A DNA stretch of 64,000 bases, from positions 62,001 to 126,000 of the forward strand of contig CAJUMG010000001.1 in assembly GCA_910587335.1 (NCBI GenBank), in the 5' to 3' direction. The DNA is from an uncultured Oscillospiraceae bacterium. GTDB taxonomy: Bacteria > Bacillota > Clostridia > Oscillospirales > Ruminococcaceae. Both the position numbers and the translations under genes were made by a program. Within the stretch, counting starts at the first letter, position 1, and the number at the start of each line of letters is the position of its first letter. Shown here piece by piece: positions 30,723 to 38,302 of the stretch. The notes under the pieces were generated by a model. It made no database searches, was not told the origin of the DNA, and saw nothing but the letters and a program-made list of their open reading frames with translations.

Positions 30723-31196
30723 TCATACCTCCACAATATTGGTCATGATTCCCTGGCTGGTAATATCCAAAATGCCATAGGATGCTCCTCCCTGCCGGGG
30801 AACCGATAGACTGCCAGGATTCATAATATAAAGGCCGTTGTCGTATTCGGTATGGGCAACATGCGTATGACCATATAGCGCGATATGGGCGTGGCAAATT
30901 CTAGCGGCGCTTTTTAGCTCCGATAAAGACTGTTTCACATAATAAGTATGTCCATGGGTAAGCAAAACACTTTTTCCGCACAGCTTTACCAAATCGCTGG
31001 AGGCTGTATCCGACCCAAAGTCACAATTTCCCGCTACCCATAGATAACGACGGTCCGGGTAAAGATCCTGCACGCTTTCAAATTCCCGTTCTCCGTCCCC
31101 TAAATGAATATAAAGATCCGCATCCGGGTGCCGGTCTACTACACGCAGCACGTTTCGAAAATTCCGGTGACTGTCTGACATCACGATAATCCGCAT
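30723..31196 (-). CDS. Metallophosphoesterase (YfcE/MJ0936 type)
   Basis: 157-residue calcineurin-like phosphodiesterase. Five metal motifs are visible: MSDSHRN (about residues 5-11), HLGDGE (about 36-41), VAGNCD (about 56-61), LLTHGH (about 80-85) and YGHTHVAH (about 104-111). Family members hydrolyse phosphodiesters; the physiological substrate is unknown. AGGAGG lies 8 bases before the start at 31196; a longer frame to 31340 has no site. It leads a two-gene transcript with birA, with adjacent ends. Confidence 0.92.
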   Translation of the reverse strand: MRIIVMSDSHRNFRNVLRVVDRHPDADLYIHLGDGEREFESVQDLYPDRRYLWVAGNCDFGSDTASSDLVKLCGKSVLLTHGHTYYVKQSLSELKSAARICHAHIALYGHTHVAHTEYDNGLYIMNPGSLSVPRQGGASYGILDITSQGIMTNIVEV

Positions 31197-31334
31197 AAAA
31201 AAGGACCTCCTCTCTCCGGTTTTGGCCGGAAGTCTGTCCAGGCAATAGAATCTTTTGTGGAATCGTGCGCGGACAGGAATAGATAAGTTTACTGTATCAT
31301 AGAAATAGAACAATTGGAATAGGTGGTGAGCAGA

Positions 31335-31577
31335 ATGCATGAATTTTTCATTGAAGGAGAAAGGCTGGAAGAGCTGCTTGCACTTGCAAGCGAAAAAACA
31401 GGAATTCCCAAACAGCAGCTTCAGGAGAAGCTTTCCGGCATCATGCAGGATGGCAAAATTGCTGTAAACGAACAGGTTTATAACCTTCTTTCTGATCCGA
31501 AAAAACTGGAGATGCTGTTAAATTCGGGGATCGTCGGCCGGCTTTTAAAGGAATTTGGAGGTCAGAAAAAGCCATGA
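31335..31577 (+). CDS. Hypothetical protein, first gene of small unknown operon
   Basis: 80-residue acidic, helical protein (HEFFIEGERLEELLALASEK at the start, a Gly-rich KEFGGQKKP end). I do not recognise a family. Start at 31335 follows AGGTGGTGAG; a GTG at 31323 is possible. It overlaps the next gene by 4 bases (ATGA), so it belongs to a translationally coupled three- or four-gene set. Confidence 0.65.
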   Translation: MHEFFIEGERLEELLALASEKTGIPKQQLQEKLSGIMQDGKIAVNEQVYNLLSDPKKLEMLLNSGIVGRLLKEFGGQKKP

Positions 31578-31960
31578 ATGAGCTTTCCGACCTGTTAAGC
31601 GGACTGCTGGGAAGCGAAAATGGCAAAGAATCCGACGATCTCGGCGGTCTTTTCGATCTTTTGGGCGGACTGATTCAGTCCACTCCAACAGATAAAGGCG
31701 AACCGGACAATGAACGTGTATCCAATACAGGGGATCTTGATCAAATATTAAAAATCGTTTCGAAGTTCCAGGAGGATGACAAAAATATCCGTTTGCTGCG
31801 CGCATTACAGCCTCATCTCACACCGGAACGGGCCGCCCGGGCCGAAGATGTTATTAAACTTATGCGGCTGACAAATCTGCTTCCGCTTTTACAGATCTTC
31901 GGAGAATCGGAGAGAAAAACAGTCCATAGAGAGGAGCGAGACGATGGAGCATTGGAATAA
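31574..31960 (+). CDS. Hypothetical protein, second gene of small unknown operon
   Basis: 128-residue protein. The N-terminal 40 residues are rich in Leu, Gly and Asp (LLSGLLGSENG, LGGLFDLLGGLIQ). A helical C-terminal part has a compact conserved-looking block (LLRALQPHLTPERAARAEDV, about residues 75-94) ending in LTNLLPLLQIFGES. No named family recognised; I associate similar L-RAL-P-L-ER-R blocks with short conserved proteins of Clostridia, without certainty. It overlaps both neighbours, by 4 and 17 bases. Confidence 0.65.
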   Translation: MNELSDLLSGLLGSENGKESDDLGGLFDLLGGLIQSTPTDKGEPDNERVSNTGDLDQILKIVSKFQEDDKNIRLLRALQPHLTPERAARAEDVIKLMRLTNLLPLLQIFGESERKTVHREERDDGALE

Positions 31961-32789
31961 AGGGGGGCTATCTCAGGAGGAATTTGTCCGAATGAGGGAG
32001 GAGGCCATGCGCAGATTACAGGATTTGGCCAAAAGACAGGCGCCCAAGACCGAAAAACCGCCTGTCCCCACGCAGACAGACAAGGCGAAACATTCTTTGC
32101 CAAAACAGGAAACTCTTTCGGTACCACAGGCAACCATCTCCCCAAAAACGGCGGATACATTCGGGCAGGAAAGCGCCAAAAAAGTAGAGAATTCGTCCAC
32201 TGTGCCCTCTACAGAAAAAGAGGAGGATAAAGCGCCTTCTTTGCAGCGAGAACAGCATATGTCTTTTCCAAAGGGTCAGCCGGACTTTGAAAAAAGCCCC
32301 AGCAGCCCCACGCCGGAGCCGGACCAAAATCCGGTGGAAGCGGAACGAGCTTACAATCTTTCCGTCCCTGCTTCCGCCCCTTCTATCGAAACCATGGAAA
32401 AGCCATCTGATGATTTTATGCCTTCGGAAAATTTACTACAAACCATCCAAAACATATCCCAGACAATGGCAAATACAGAAAATCCCTTGGCAGAACCACC
32501 GGCTGTTTTGCCGCCTGATAAAAAAGTAAAAGCGCCGGAACCGGCGCCTTCAGCCCCCGTTTTCGATCCTCCTTCCAAACGGACTTCTTCCATGGAGCCG
32601 CCTTTCATCCCGCCTCATCCTCCTTATCATCCAGATGGCTTCATACCAGGAAAAACCGAGCGAAAGCCGGTTTTCCATCCGGATGCGGTGCGGCCGGAGA
32701 AGGGATATTATCTGCCGCCGCAGCCGCCTCAAAGGCCACCCTACCGGCAGGAAAGACGGCAGAAAGACGGCAATTTTAAAAAAAAATAG
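31944..32789 (+). CDS. Pro/Lys/Ser-rich low-complexity protein, ends at an A9 run
   Basis: 281-residue protein that is almost entirely predicted disorder: Pro, Ser, Lys and Glu repeats with only a short helix at the N-terminus (SQEEFVRMREEAMRRLQDLA, residues 9-28). Its frame ends KKK-stop on nine consecutive A residues (32778-32786). In the -1 frame the reading continues for another 45 codons into a Leu-rich tail, so a frameshift could yield a longer protein. No function is recognisable. Membrane segments and a signal peptide are absent in the zero frame. Confidence 0.6.
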   Translation: MEHWNKGGLSQEEFVRMREEAMRRLQDLAKRQAPKTEKPPVPTQTDKAKHSLPKQETLSVPQATISPKTADTFGQESAKKVENSSTVPSTEKEEDKAPSLQREQHMSFPKGQPDFEKSPSSPTPEPDQNPVEAERAYNLSVPASAPSIETMEKPSDDFMPSENLLQTIQNISQTMANTENPLAEPPAVLPPDKKVKAPEPAPSAPVFDPPSKRTSSMEPPFIPPHPPYHPDGFIPGKTERKPVFHPDAVRPEKGYYLPPQPPQRPPYRQERRQKDGNFKKK

Positions 32790-32818
32790 AAGGAGATCGT
32801 TTTCCCAATCGGCGGCCT

Positions 32819-32920
32819 TTGCAAAAGGATGAACTATTGTTATTAGGCATCCTGGCCGCTTTATATGTAAATCAAGCCGATAAAAAGCTGATGATCGGCA
32901 TTCTTTATCTATTGCTGTAA
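32819..32920 (+). CDS. Leu-rich tail in -1 frame (separate micro-gene or frameshift extension)
   Basis: A short open stretch encodes KDELLLLGILAALYVN followed by a second amphipathic repeat ending GILYLLL. As a stand-alone gene it could only start at TTG 32819 (33 residues), but the nearest Shine-Dalgarno (AAGGAGAT at 32789-32796) is over 20 bases away and no start codon suits it. As an extension it joins the preceding gene by a -1 slip on the A9 run. The tail's stop abuts the operon terminator, arguing that it is part of the transcription unit by design. Confidence 0.4.
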   Translation: MQKDELLLLGILAALYVNQADKKLMIGILYLLL

Positions 32921-32949
32921 AAAACAGCCGCTATAGCGGCTGTTTTTTA
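32919..32949. terminator. Terminator of the small unknown operon
   Basis: Perfect AAAAACAGCCGC/GCGGCTGTTTTT stem with loop TATA and a T tract. It begins directly at the stop codon of the Leu-rich tail. Confidence 0.92.
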
Positions 32950-33008
32950 CATTATGAGGGACCTTGTGCCGGTACAGAGCCACACGCGATGCAGCAATCT
33001 ATTTCCGA

Positions 33009-33377
33009 TTATCCAACCTGCGTCTGATCCTGTATTCTTTCTTCTTTTCCCACTTCTTCCCGAATGGCAACCTCCTGCGTCAGCGTCCGAATTTTTGCAT
33101 CGAGCTGGGAAAGGCGAATGGAAAGAGAAAAAGACTTTAGAATGAGAATAAAAATGATCGCCAAAAAAATAAAGTTAACAGGGGACAGAATTCCCAAAAT
33201 GCCTGCGGCCCAATTTGCAATACTGGGAAAAATACTCAGAATGACCAAAACAGCGGAAAATCCCAACCAAAAAATCGAATCCTCAATCTGCAGCTGAGAT
33301 TTGCGGATCTTTCTGGCAGTATACCACAAGGTCAACAACGATACGACAATCAATGAAACGCGCAGAAACCCTGACAT
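33009..33377 (-). CDS. DUF2304 domain-containing membrane protein
   Basis: 122-residue protein with three hydrophobic segments (about residues 5-20, 36-55 and 64-84) and a coiled C-terminal tail. The layout and the arrangement right after a DPM-like glycosyltransferase match DUF2304 proteins, which routinely accompany polyprenyl-phosphate glycosyltransferases and may help anchor them. Last gene of the glycan locus, 1 base after the GT2 stop. Function inferred from context. Confidence 0.85.
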   Translation of the reverse strand: MSGFLRVSLIVVSLLTLWYTARKIRKSQLQIEDSIFWLGFSAVLVILSIFPSIANWAAGILGILSPVNFIFLAIIFILILKSFSLSIRLSQLDAKIRTLTQEVAIREEVGKEERIQDQTQVG

Positions 33378-33378
33378 C

Positions 33379-34071
33379 CTAACCCCTCCTTTTGCGGAAC
33401 CATTGTAGCAGTATGATAGAGGTACACATTCGAATCATGTATTCCACCGACCGGCGCAGATTAAAATAACTTTCGCCTGCGATGCGATCCATCATCTGTA
33501 CCTGGACTTCTTCTACCTTTGCACCGTTGCGGATCAGATACGCAATCGTATCCGGTTCCGGTCCATAATTGAGATTTTGGGCAAATTCATGAATCATAGA
33601 CCGATTCAACAACCGCATTCCAGAAGTAGTGTCTTTGATTGTAATGCCGGTAGTCATTTTTATCGCCAGCTGGATCATCTGATTCCCCATCATCCGAAGG
33701 CTGAGGTGCTTCTTTTGATCCTTAAAGCGGGACCCAATGACGATATCCAGGCCCTTTTCCTCCATCAGCGCCGCCATTTCTCCAATGTAGCTGGGATTAT
33801 GCTGGCCATCTCCATCGAACTGAATCGCCATATCGTAGCCTTGGCGGTCCGCAAAGCGCAGGCCTGCCTGAAAAGCACCCGCCAACCCTAAATTGACCGG
33901 TAAATCCAAAAAATGATATCCCCGATCCCGACAGATCTGGGCGGTTCGATCCTTCGAGCCGTCATTTACCACTAAATAATCATACTGCGGATAATTCTCG
34001 ATCAGGTTATCTACGACTCGCTCGATATTATCTTGCTCATTATAAGCCGGAATGACAATCAAGAGCTTCAA
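33379..34071 (-). CDS. GT2 glycosyltransferase (dolichol-phosphate mannosyltransferase-like)
   Basis: 230-residue GT-A enzyme lacking membrane spans. Seen are IVIPAYNEQDNI (residues 4-15), VNDGSKDRT (about 35-43), the metal-binding QFDGDGQHNP (about 88-97, DxD type) and GSRFKDQ. It closely resembles Dpm1-type enzymes that charge a polyprenyl phosphate with a sugar from a nucleotide donor. It is followed at once by DUF2304 and preceded by the acyltransferase-3 gene, so it likely makes a lipid-linked sugar for surface glycan assembly. Confidence 0.9.
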   Translation of the reverse strand: MKLLIVIPAYNEQDNIERVVDNLIENYPQYDYLVVNDGSKDRTAQICRDRGYHFLDLPVNLGLAGAFQAGLRFADRQGYDMAIQFDGDGQHNPSYIGEMAALMEEKGLDIVIGSRFKDQKKHLSLRMMGNQMIQLAIKMTTGITIKDTTSGMRLLNRSMIHEFAQNLNYGPEPDTIAYLIRNGAKVEEVQVQMMDRIAGESYFNLRRSVEYMIRMCTSIILLQWFRKRRG

Positions 34072-34112
34072 ATTAAACCCTACTTCCTAAAAATGTTTTT
34101 CCTTTATCCCTT

Positions 34113-35075
34113 TCATCTCATCGGATGAAAAACCAATCGTAAACCCGGCGTCCGATCCATTCCCTTTTCCAGCAAAACCGGAATCAAATTCCCCAAAACG
34201 CAAAGAATACACATCCATATAATGGGGACAACCGAAGGGAGCAAACCAAACAGATAAGGGGAAAAGGCAAATAAGATCTGGTGGACTAGATAAATCTGCA
34301 TGGTATACTGGCCAAGCCGCGAACAGGGATTTTCCTTTGTGTTCGCAAAAATGCGGGAGAATAACAGCATCAGCCAACAGCTTCCGGGCAATCCCAGCAG
34401 CAGCTTAACATAACTGTTTGCGATTCCATCGGTTCCTCCCTGGGTTCGGTAACAGACCAGCAAGGCCACTACAAAGATTGCCAGAGAGCCTATTTCTATG
34501 GCGATCTTTGCACCCCCCCCCCGTGGCGTATCTATCATTTCTTTTATTCTACCTGCGAATACAAAAATGAAAAAGTAGCCCAAAAACTTTCCTATTTCAT
34601 TATTCCAAAAACCGCAGACCAGCCACCCTGCTCCTAACAGGATCTCGATCCAAAGGCGTTTGTTTTTGCAGATGATTAAAAGCAGCGGATAAAAGCCTTC
34701 TAAGAGCATGAGAACGCCGAGGAACCAAAAAGACTTTAATGTTACACTGACCGAAGCCAGCAAGCTTTGATCCTGATGCGTTAAGAAGCGCAACAGAACA
34801 TTGATCGCGGAAAAAACAGCGGTAGGAACGATCAGCGCAATCTCCCGGCGAAATAGGAATTTCTTCTTATCCTCTGCCAAAATCCATTTGGGATAGAATA
34901 AAAAGCCGCTTGCCGCAAAAAAGGCCATCATATGAAAGGAGTAGATAAAATACCAAATTTTTTCTCCTAACACCGTCTCATCCAGTTCAGTATATTGCAT
35001 GGAATGCCCTAACACCACCGAAAAAATCAAGAATCCTTTCAGCATGTCCAGCCAAACAATCCTCTTTTTTCCCAT
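34113..35075 (-). CDS. Acyltransferase-3 family membrane protein with a G10 tract
   Basis: 320-residue polytopic integral membrane acyltransferase, about ten spans. The N-terminal active-site region VWLDMLKGFLIFSVVLGHS (residues 7-25) contains the family His. Such enzymes O-acylate surface sugars. The coding strand has ten consecutive G residues (34513-34522), encoding Arg-Gly-Gly-Gly at about residues 185-188 in a loop. In this assembly the frame is intact, but a change of one base would truncate the protein about 130 residues early. See the two broken acyltransferases upstream in the same operon. Confidence 0.88.
   Translation of the reverse strand: MGKKRIVWLDMLKGFLIFSVVLGHSMQYTELDETVLGEKIWYFIYSFHMMAFFAASGFLFYPKWILAEDKKKFLFRREIALIVPTAVFSAINVLLRFLTHQDQSLLASVSVTLKSFWFLGVLMLLEGFYPLLLIICKNKRLWIEILLGAGWLVCGFWNNEIGKFLGYFFIFVFAGRIKEMIDTPRGGGAKIAIEIGSLAIFVVALLVCYRTQGGTDGIANSYVKLLLGLPGSCWLMLLFSRIFANTKENPCSRLGQYTMQIYLVHQILFAFSPYLFGLLPSVVPIIWMCILCVLGNLIPVLLEKGMDRTPGLRLVFHPMR
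34513..34522. repeat. Mononucleotide tract, 10 bp (C on +, G on coding strand)
   Basis: Uninterrupted ten-base tract within the acyltransferase-3 gene. It is preceded by CCAC and followed by T on the coding strand, the same flanks (CAC...T) as the tracts in the two CatB-like genes. Frame is open at this length. Confidence 0.95.
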
Positions 35076-35090
35076 TTTCTACCTTCTTCC

Positions 35091-36116
35091 CTAAAACTTA
35101 AAATCAACATGGAACAGCTTGGTCATGCAGCGATAGCACCACAGGAACAAGCGGAAGCAACCGATTTTATGCAGGATCAGGCTTCCCCAAATGGCCAGAC
35201 CCTTTATTCCATGTTTTTTCAGCTGAGACAGGCGCATCCACCGGTTATCGCTGAACCAGGCATATTCTTCTTTAAAGTAGCTTCTCGTCCACTTTAAATG
35301 CCGGTGCAGATTGATCGCAGGATTGTCGCTGGCCCGCAGAGCCATAGAAAGACCGATATGAATGAACGCCAAAAGAGCAATGATGTCCTTTTCCGCCGCG
35401 TTCTCTGTCTGCCGGTATTGCGCCGCCAGTTCCCCGGCAAACTGATGGATGGTTTCCTCGGCCGTATTGGAGATAATGGATACGCCCCGCACCCGATAAT
35501 GAATCAAAATCTGATCTGTGAAGGCAATCCGCTGGCAATCCCCATAAACCGCCTGTTGGTAGCACAGATCCTCCCCCACCTTAAAATCCGGTATCCGGTG
35601 CGCCAACGCCAGTGTACTGCGGAACATTTTGTTCCACAAAGAGCCGTTGACAAAGGCCAGCACATCGTCTTCCGGCGGAAGAACAATCTCAGCGGGAAAG
35701 CCCCGCATTTCCGTACAGAGAACCTTGCCGCTCTCTTCCATGCGGTCGTAGGCACAGACAGCTACGTCCGCGCCGCTTTTTTCAAGCATGGTATGTAACG
35801 CCTCCAGGTACTGCTGCTCCAACGAATCGTCACCATCTAAGAATACCACATATTTTCCGTCAATGAAACCGGAATTTAACGCCCAATTTCTGGTTTTTGC
35901 CGGGCTGCCCAAATTCTGATCCAGAAAAAAGGCATGAATCCGCCCAGGATACCGCTTGGCGTAATCTTGAATGTAATCTCGCGTCCCATCCTCGGAACAA
36001 TCGTCTACAATCACAATATCAAAATCCTGATAGGTCTGTGCAAAAAGCTCCCCCAAGCAGCGGCCGATATATTTTTCCAGATTATAGGTTGTGATAACGA
36101 CTGTAATTTCAGGCAT
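35091..36116 (-). CDS. GT2 family glycosyltransferase (surface glycan)
   Basis: 341-residue enzyme. N-terminal GT-A domain: VVITTYNLEKYIGRCL (residues 5-20), IVDDCSEDGTRD (about 36-47) and VFLDGDDSLEQQYLE (about 91-105, DxD). The C-terminal part has helices with a weakly hydrophobic end (RLFLWCYRCM). Resembles WcaA/EpsJ-type transferases that add a sugar to a polyprenyl-linked acceptor; donor unknown. Overlaps the flippase gene by 8 bases, indicating a tight operon. Confidence 0.9.
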   Translation of the reverse strand: MPEITVVITTYNLEKYIGRCLGELFAQTYQDFDIVIVDDCSEDGTRDYIQDYAKRYPGRIHAFFLDQNLGSPAKTRNWALNSGFIDGKYVVFLDGDDSLEQQYLEALHTMLEKSGADVAVCAYDRMEESGKVLCTEMRGFPAEIVLPPEDDVLAFVNGSLWNKMFRSTLALAHRIPDFKVGEDLCYQQAVYGDCQRIAFTDQILIHYRVRGVSIISNTAEETIHQFAGELAAQYRQTENAAEKDIIALLAFIHIGLSMALRASDNPAINLHRHLKWTRSYFKEEYAWFSDNRWMRLSQLKKHGIKGLAIWGSLILHKIGCFRLFLWCYRCMTKLFHVDFKF

Positions 36117-37326
36117 TTTTCATCCTCCTGAGAGAAAAATGTAACATACCAAGCGATAAAAGCCCGGACAGCAAAAAGGAAATGAGAAAGCTCCACGAAG
36201 CGCCCAAAATACCATATGCCCGCACGAGCGGTATTCCCACTACAAAGCTTATAACAGACACGGCAGCGTAGTTTAATAAAATCAGCTTTTGCTGCCGCAG
36301 CAGCACCAGTAAGAAGTATAGCAAATTGACAATTGCCATAAAACCGCCGCCGATAATAATAAGGAGCAGCGGAACACGATATGCTGACAGATCGGCTTTG
36401 TATAAAAATCCCAATACAGGCGTACCGAATATCCATGCTCCAACGCAGCAAAGCATCTCCAATCCAAACAAAAAGGCAATGTTTTTCCCAAATATTTTAT
36501 AGAACAAGGAGAAGTCCTGTTTTTTAAATGCCTCTCCGTATTCGGCCAGCAAAGGCTTAAACACAAATCCGCTTAATAAATTGATGACTGTTGCAGGCAT
36601 AAAGATCATATTAAAATGTCCCTGGGTAACATCGTCAGACAAATGCTCCAAAAGATATTTGGAACTGTTGATTAGAAGAAGCGATAAAAAGGCCGACAGA
36701 AAAAGCGGAATACATGCCTTTATAAGCCGAAACACCTCGTTTTTTCTCCACGCCAACCGGCCCAGATCAAACTGCCTTGCCAGCCAAAAATCCCACCACC
36801 AGGTCAAGGCCAGATTGGTTAGCAGCAGCACAGCTAAGCTAAACACGATATTCTGAGAAATACTCAAGCACAGGATAAAAGCGAGTGTTGAAAAAAAAGT
36901 TCGGTAAAATAAAGATTTTCCGCTTAAATCAATCCGTTTTTTTTGAAAGTACATGCTCTGATACAGTTCCGCAATGGAATTTAAAATCATAAAAGAGGTC
37001 AATAACACTGTAAAAGATCTTTTATTCCCAGAAAAACCCAAAAACTGAATCGCAGCCACACAGCCGAATACCATTAGGCCGGTAGAAAATATCTTAACCC
37101 AAAAGTAATCGGCAAAGCGATATTCCTCATTGTAATCGGTCATCTGAAAGGAATTCATTCCAAATATACCAATTGTATACAGGATGTGGGCGGTGGTCCA
37201 GGCGATACCAAACTCTCCCGCTACCGCAGCTCCTTTTATCCGGCTGATCAGCATCAGCATGAAAAAGCTGTTGGCAGCGAACATGCCGCTGCCCAGCGTA
37301 TTCCAAATAACGTCCTTTTTCTTCAT
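36109..37326 (-). CDS. Polysaccharide flippase (Wzx/MATE-like)
   Basis: 405-residue membrane protein with about twelve spans, of the oligosaccharidyl-lipid flippase family that moves lipid-linked repeat units across the membrane. Start at 37326 (MKKKDVIW), with a weak AGAGAGA site; longer frames upstream overlap the LicD gene. Typical N-terminus: TLGSGMFAANSFFMLMLISR. Base composition is visibly richer in A/T than the flanking housekeeping genes, and several A8/T8 runs occur, which fits an imported glycan module. Confidence 0.9.
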   Translation of the reverse strand: MKKKDVIWNTLGSGMFAANSFFMLMLISRIKGAAVAGEFGIAWTTAHILYTIGIFGMNSFQMTDYNEEYRFADYFWVKIFSTGLMVFGCVAAIQFLGFSGNKRSFTVLLTSFMILNSIAELYQSMYFQKKRIDLSGKSLFYRTFFSTLAFILCLSISQNIVFSLAVLLLTNLALTWWWDFWLARQFDLGRLAWRKNEVFRLIKACIPLFLSAFLSLLLINSSKYLLEHLSDDVTQGHFNMIFMPATVINLLSGFVFKPLLAEYGEAFKKQDFSLFYKIFGKNIAFLFGLEMLCCVGAWIFGTPVLGFLYKADLSAYRVPLLLIIIGGGFMAIVNLLYFLLVLLRQQKLILLNYAAVSVISFVVGIPLVRAYGILGASWSFLISFLLSGLLSLGMLHFSLRRMKNA

Positions 37327-37336
37327 GTTTTCTCTC

Positions 37337-38206
37337 TTACGCTTCTTCCATTTTTTCATCGCCAAAGGACAGGAAATACGGATAATGATTTGTCCGTTTC
37401 TCGGCTGGCGGAATCTGCATATAATCGCCAAATGCGTCTTTTAAGATTGCGTCATAATTGTTGGGCACCGAAACCAGCATATCCTCAAACGGCATTTCAA
37501 TGGTCGGAAAAATATCGCTTCTCTTCATAATATCCATCATCGGATAGGTACAATTGAAAACTTTGACATATTCTGTTTTCTGCCCACTGCACATTTCTGT
37601 GTATTTGCGATATTTTCGGTAGATCCACTTAGGGGAAATACAAAGCAGCTTCATTCCATAATGGGCAATCAGGCAGCAAATCCTGATAAGAATTTGCTTA
37701 AAACCCGACATGCTTATATTGGGAGATGGCATTTTTCGCAGCATATAAAGCTTTTGCCAGAACCAGCCCCGGTAAATCTGTTTTTTCCTCTCCTTTTGGC
37801 CGTCCGCCAGATTGTACACCGGTATCACTTCAATTGCGATTCCCGTATCAAAAGGCAGTTTTTTAAAGGATTCCTTGATAAATTTTGTGCCTTTTTTGCA
37901 GATCTGTAGGGTCGGAATGGGAAAATCATTGTCCTCTCCCATAATAAAAAACTGATATTTATCCTTCATCAGTTTTGTCCCCTCTTTTAGAAACAGGTCC
38001 AAATCTTCCCGCATCATGAAGGTGTCAATATCATCATCCCAGGGAATAAATCCCTTATGCCGAACCGCCCCGATCAATGTGCCGCACGGGCCTAAAAAAT
38101 ACTGTATGCCTATTTTTTTGCAGACTTCTGAAAAATCCTTTAAGATTTCCACTTCTTCCAATTGCAGCCTTCTTAGCACATCCGGCTGATATTCTCCATA
38201 AATCAT
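37337..38206 (-). CDS. LicD family phosphotransferase
   Basis: 289-residue nucleotidyltransferase-fold enzyme. The LicD signature is intact: QLEEVEILKDFSEVCKKIGI (about residues 15-34), then YFLGPCGTLIGAVRHKGFIP and WDDDIDTFM (about 55-63) with the metal-binding Asp residues. LicD enzymes transfer phosphocholine, phosphoethanolamine or similar groups onto surface glycans or teichoic acids. AAGGGAG lies 7 bases before the ATG. The presence of LicD suggests a phospho-decorated polymer; no choline uptake genes are in the window. Confidence 0.92.
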   Translation of the reverse strand: MIYGEYQPDVLRRLQLEEVEILKDFSEVCKKIGIQYFLGPCGTLIGAVRHKGFIPWDDDIDTFMMREDLDLFLKEGTKLMKDKYQFFIMGEDNDFPIPTLQICKKGTKFIKESFKKLPFDTGIAIEVIPVYNLADGQKERKKQIYRGWFWQKLYMLRKMPSPNISMSGFKQILIRICCLIAHYGMKLLCISPKWIYRKYRKYTEMCSGQKTEYVKVFNCTYPMMDIMKRSDIFPTIEMPFEDMLVSVPNNYDAILKDAFGDYMQIPPAEKRTNHYPYFLSFGDEKMEEA

Positions 38207-38302
38207 AATGAAACTCCCTTTTCCATAAAGTACGTTATTTCAAAGAAAAAACACCCATATGACACTGACTGCTGATTGAACGCCCTTTGAAGTATCCTTT
38301 TA

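Noticed and set aside
36880..36950. A8/T8 runs in the flippase gene as further phase-variable tracts
   Set aside because: The frame is intact, runs of 8 A/T are common in AT-rich genes, and there is no matching broken paralogue.
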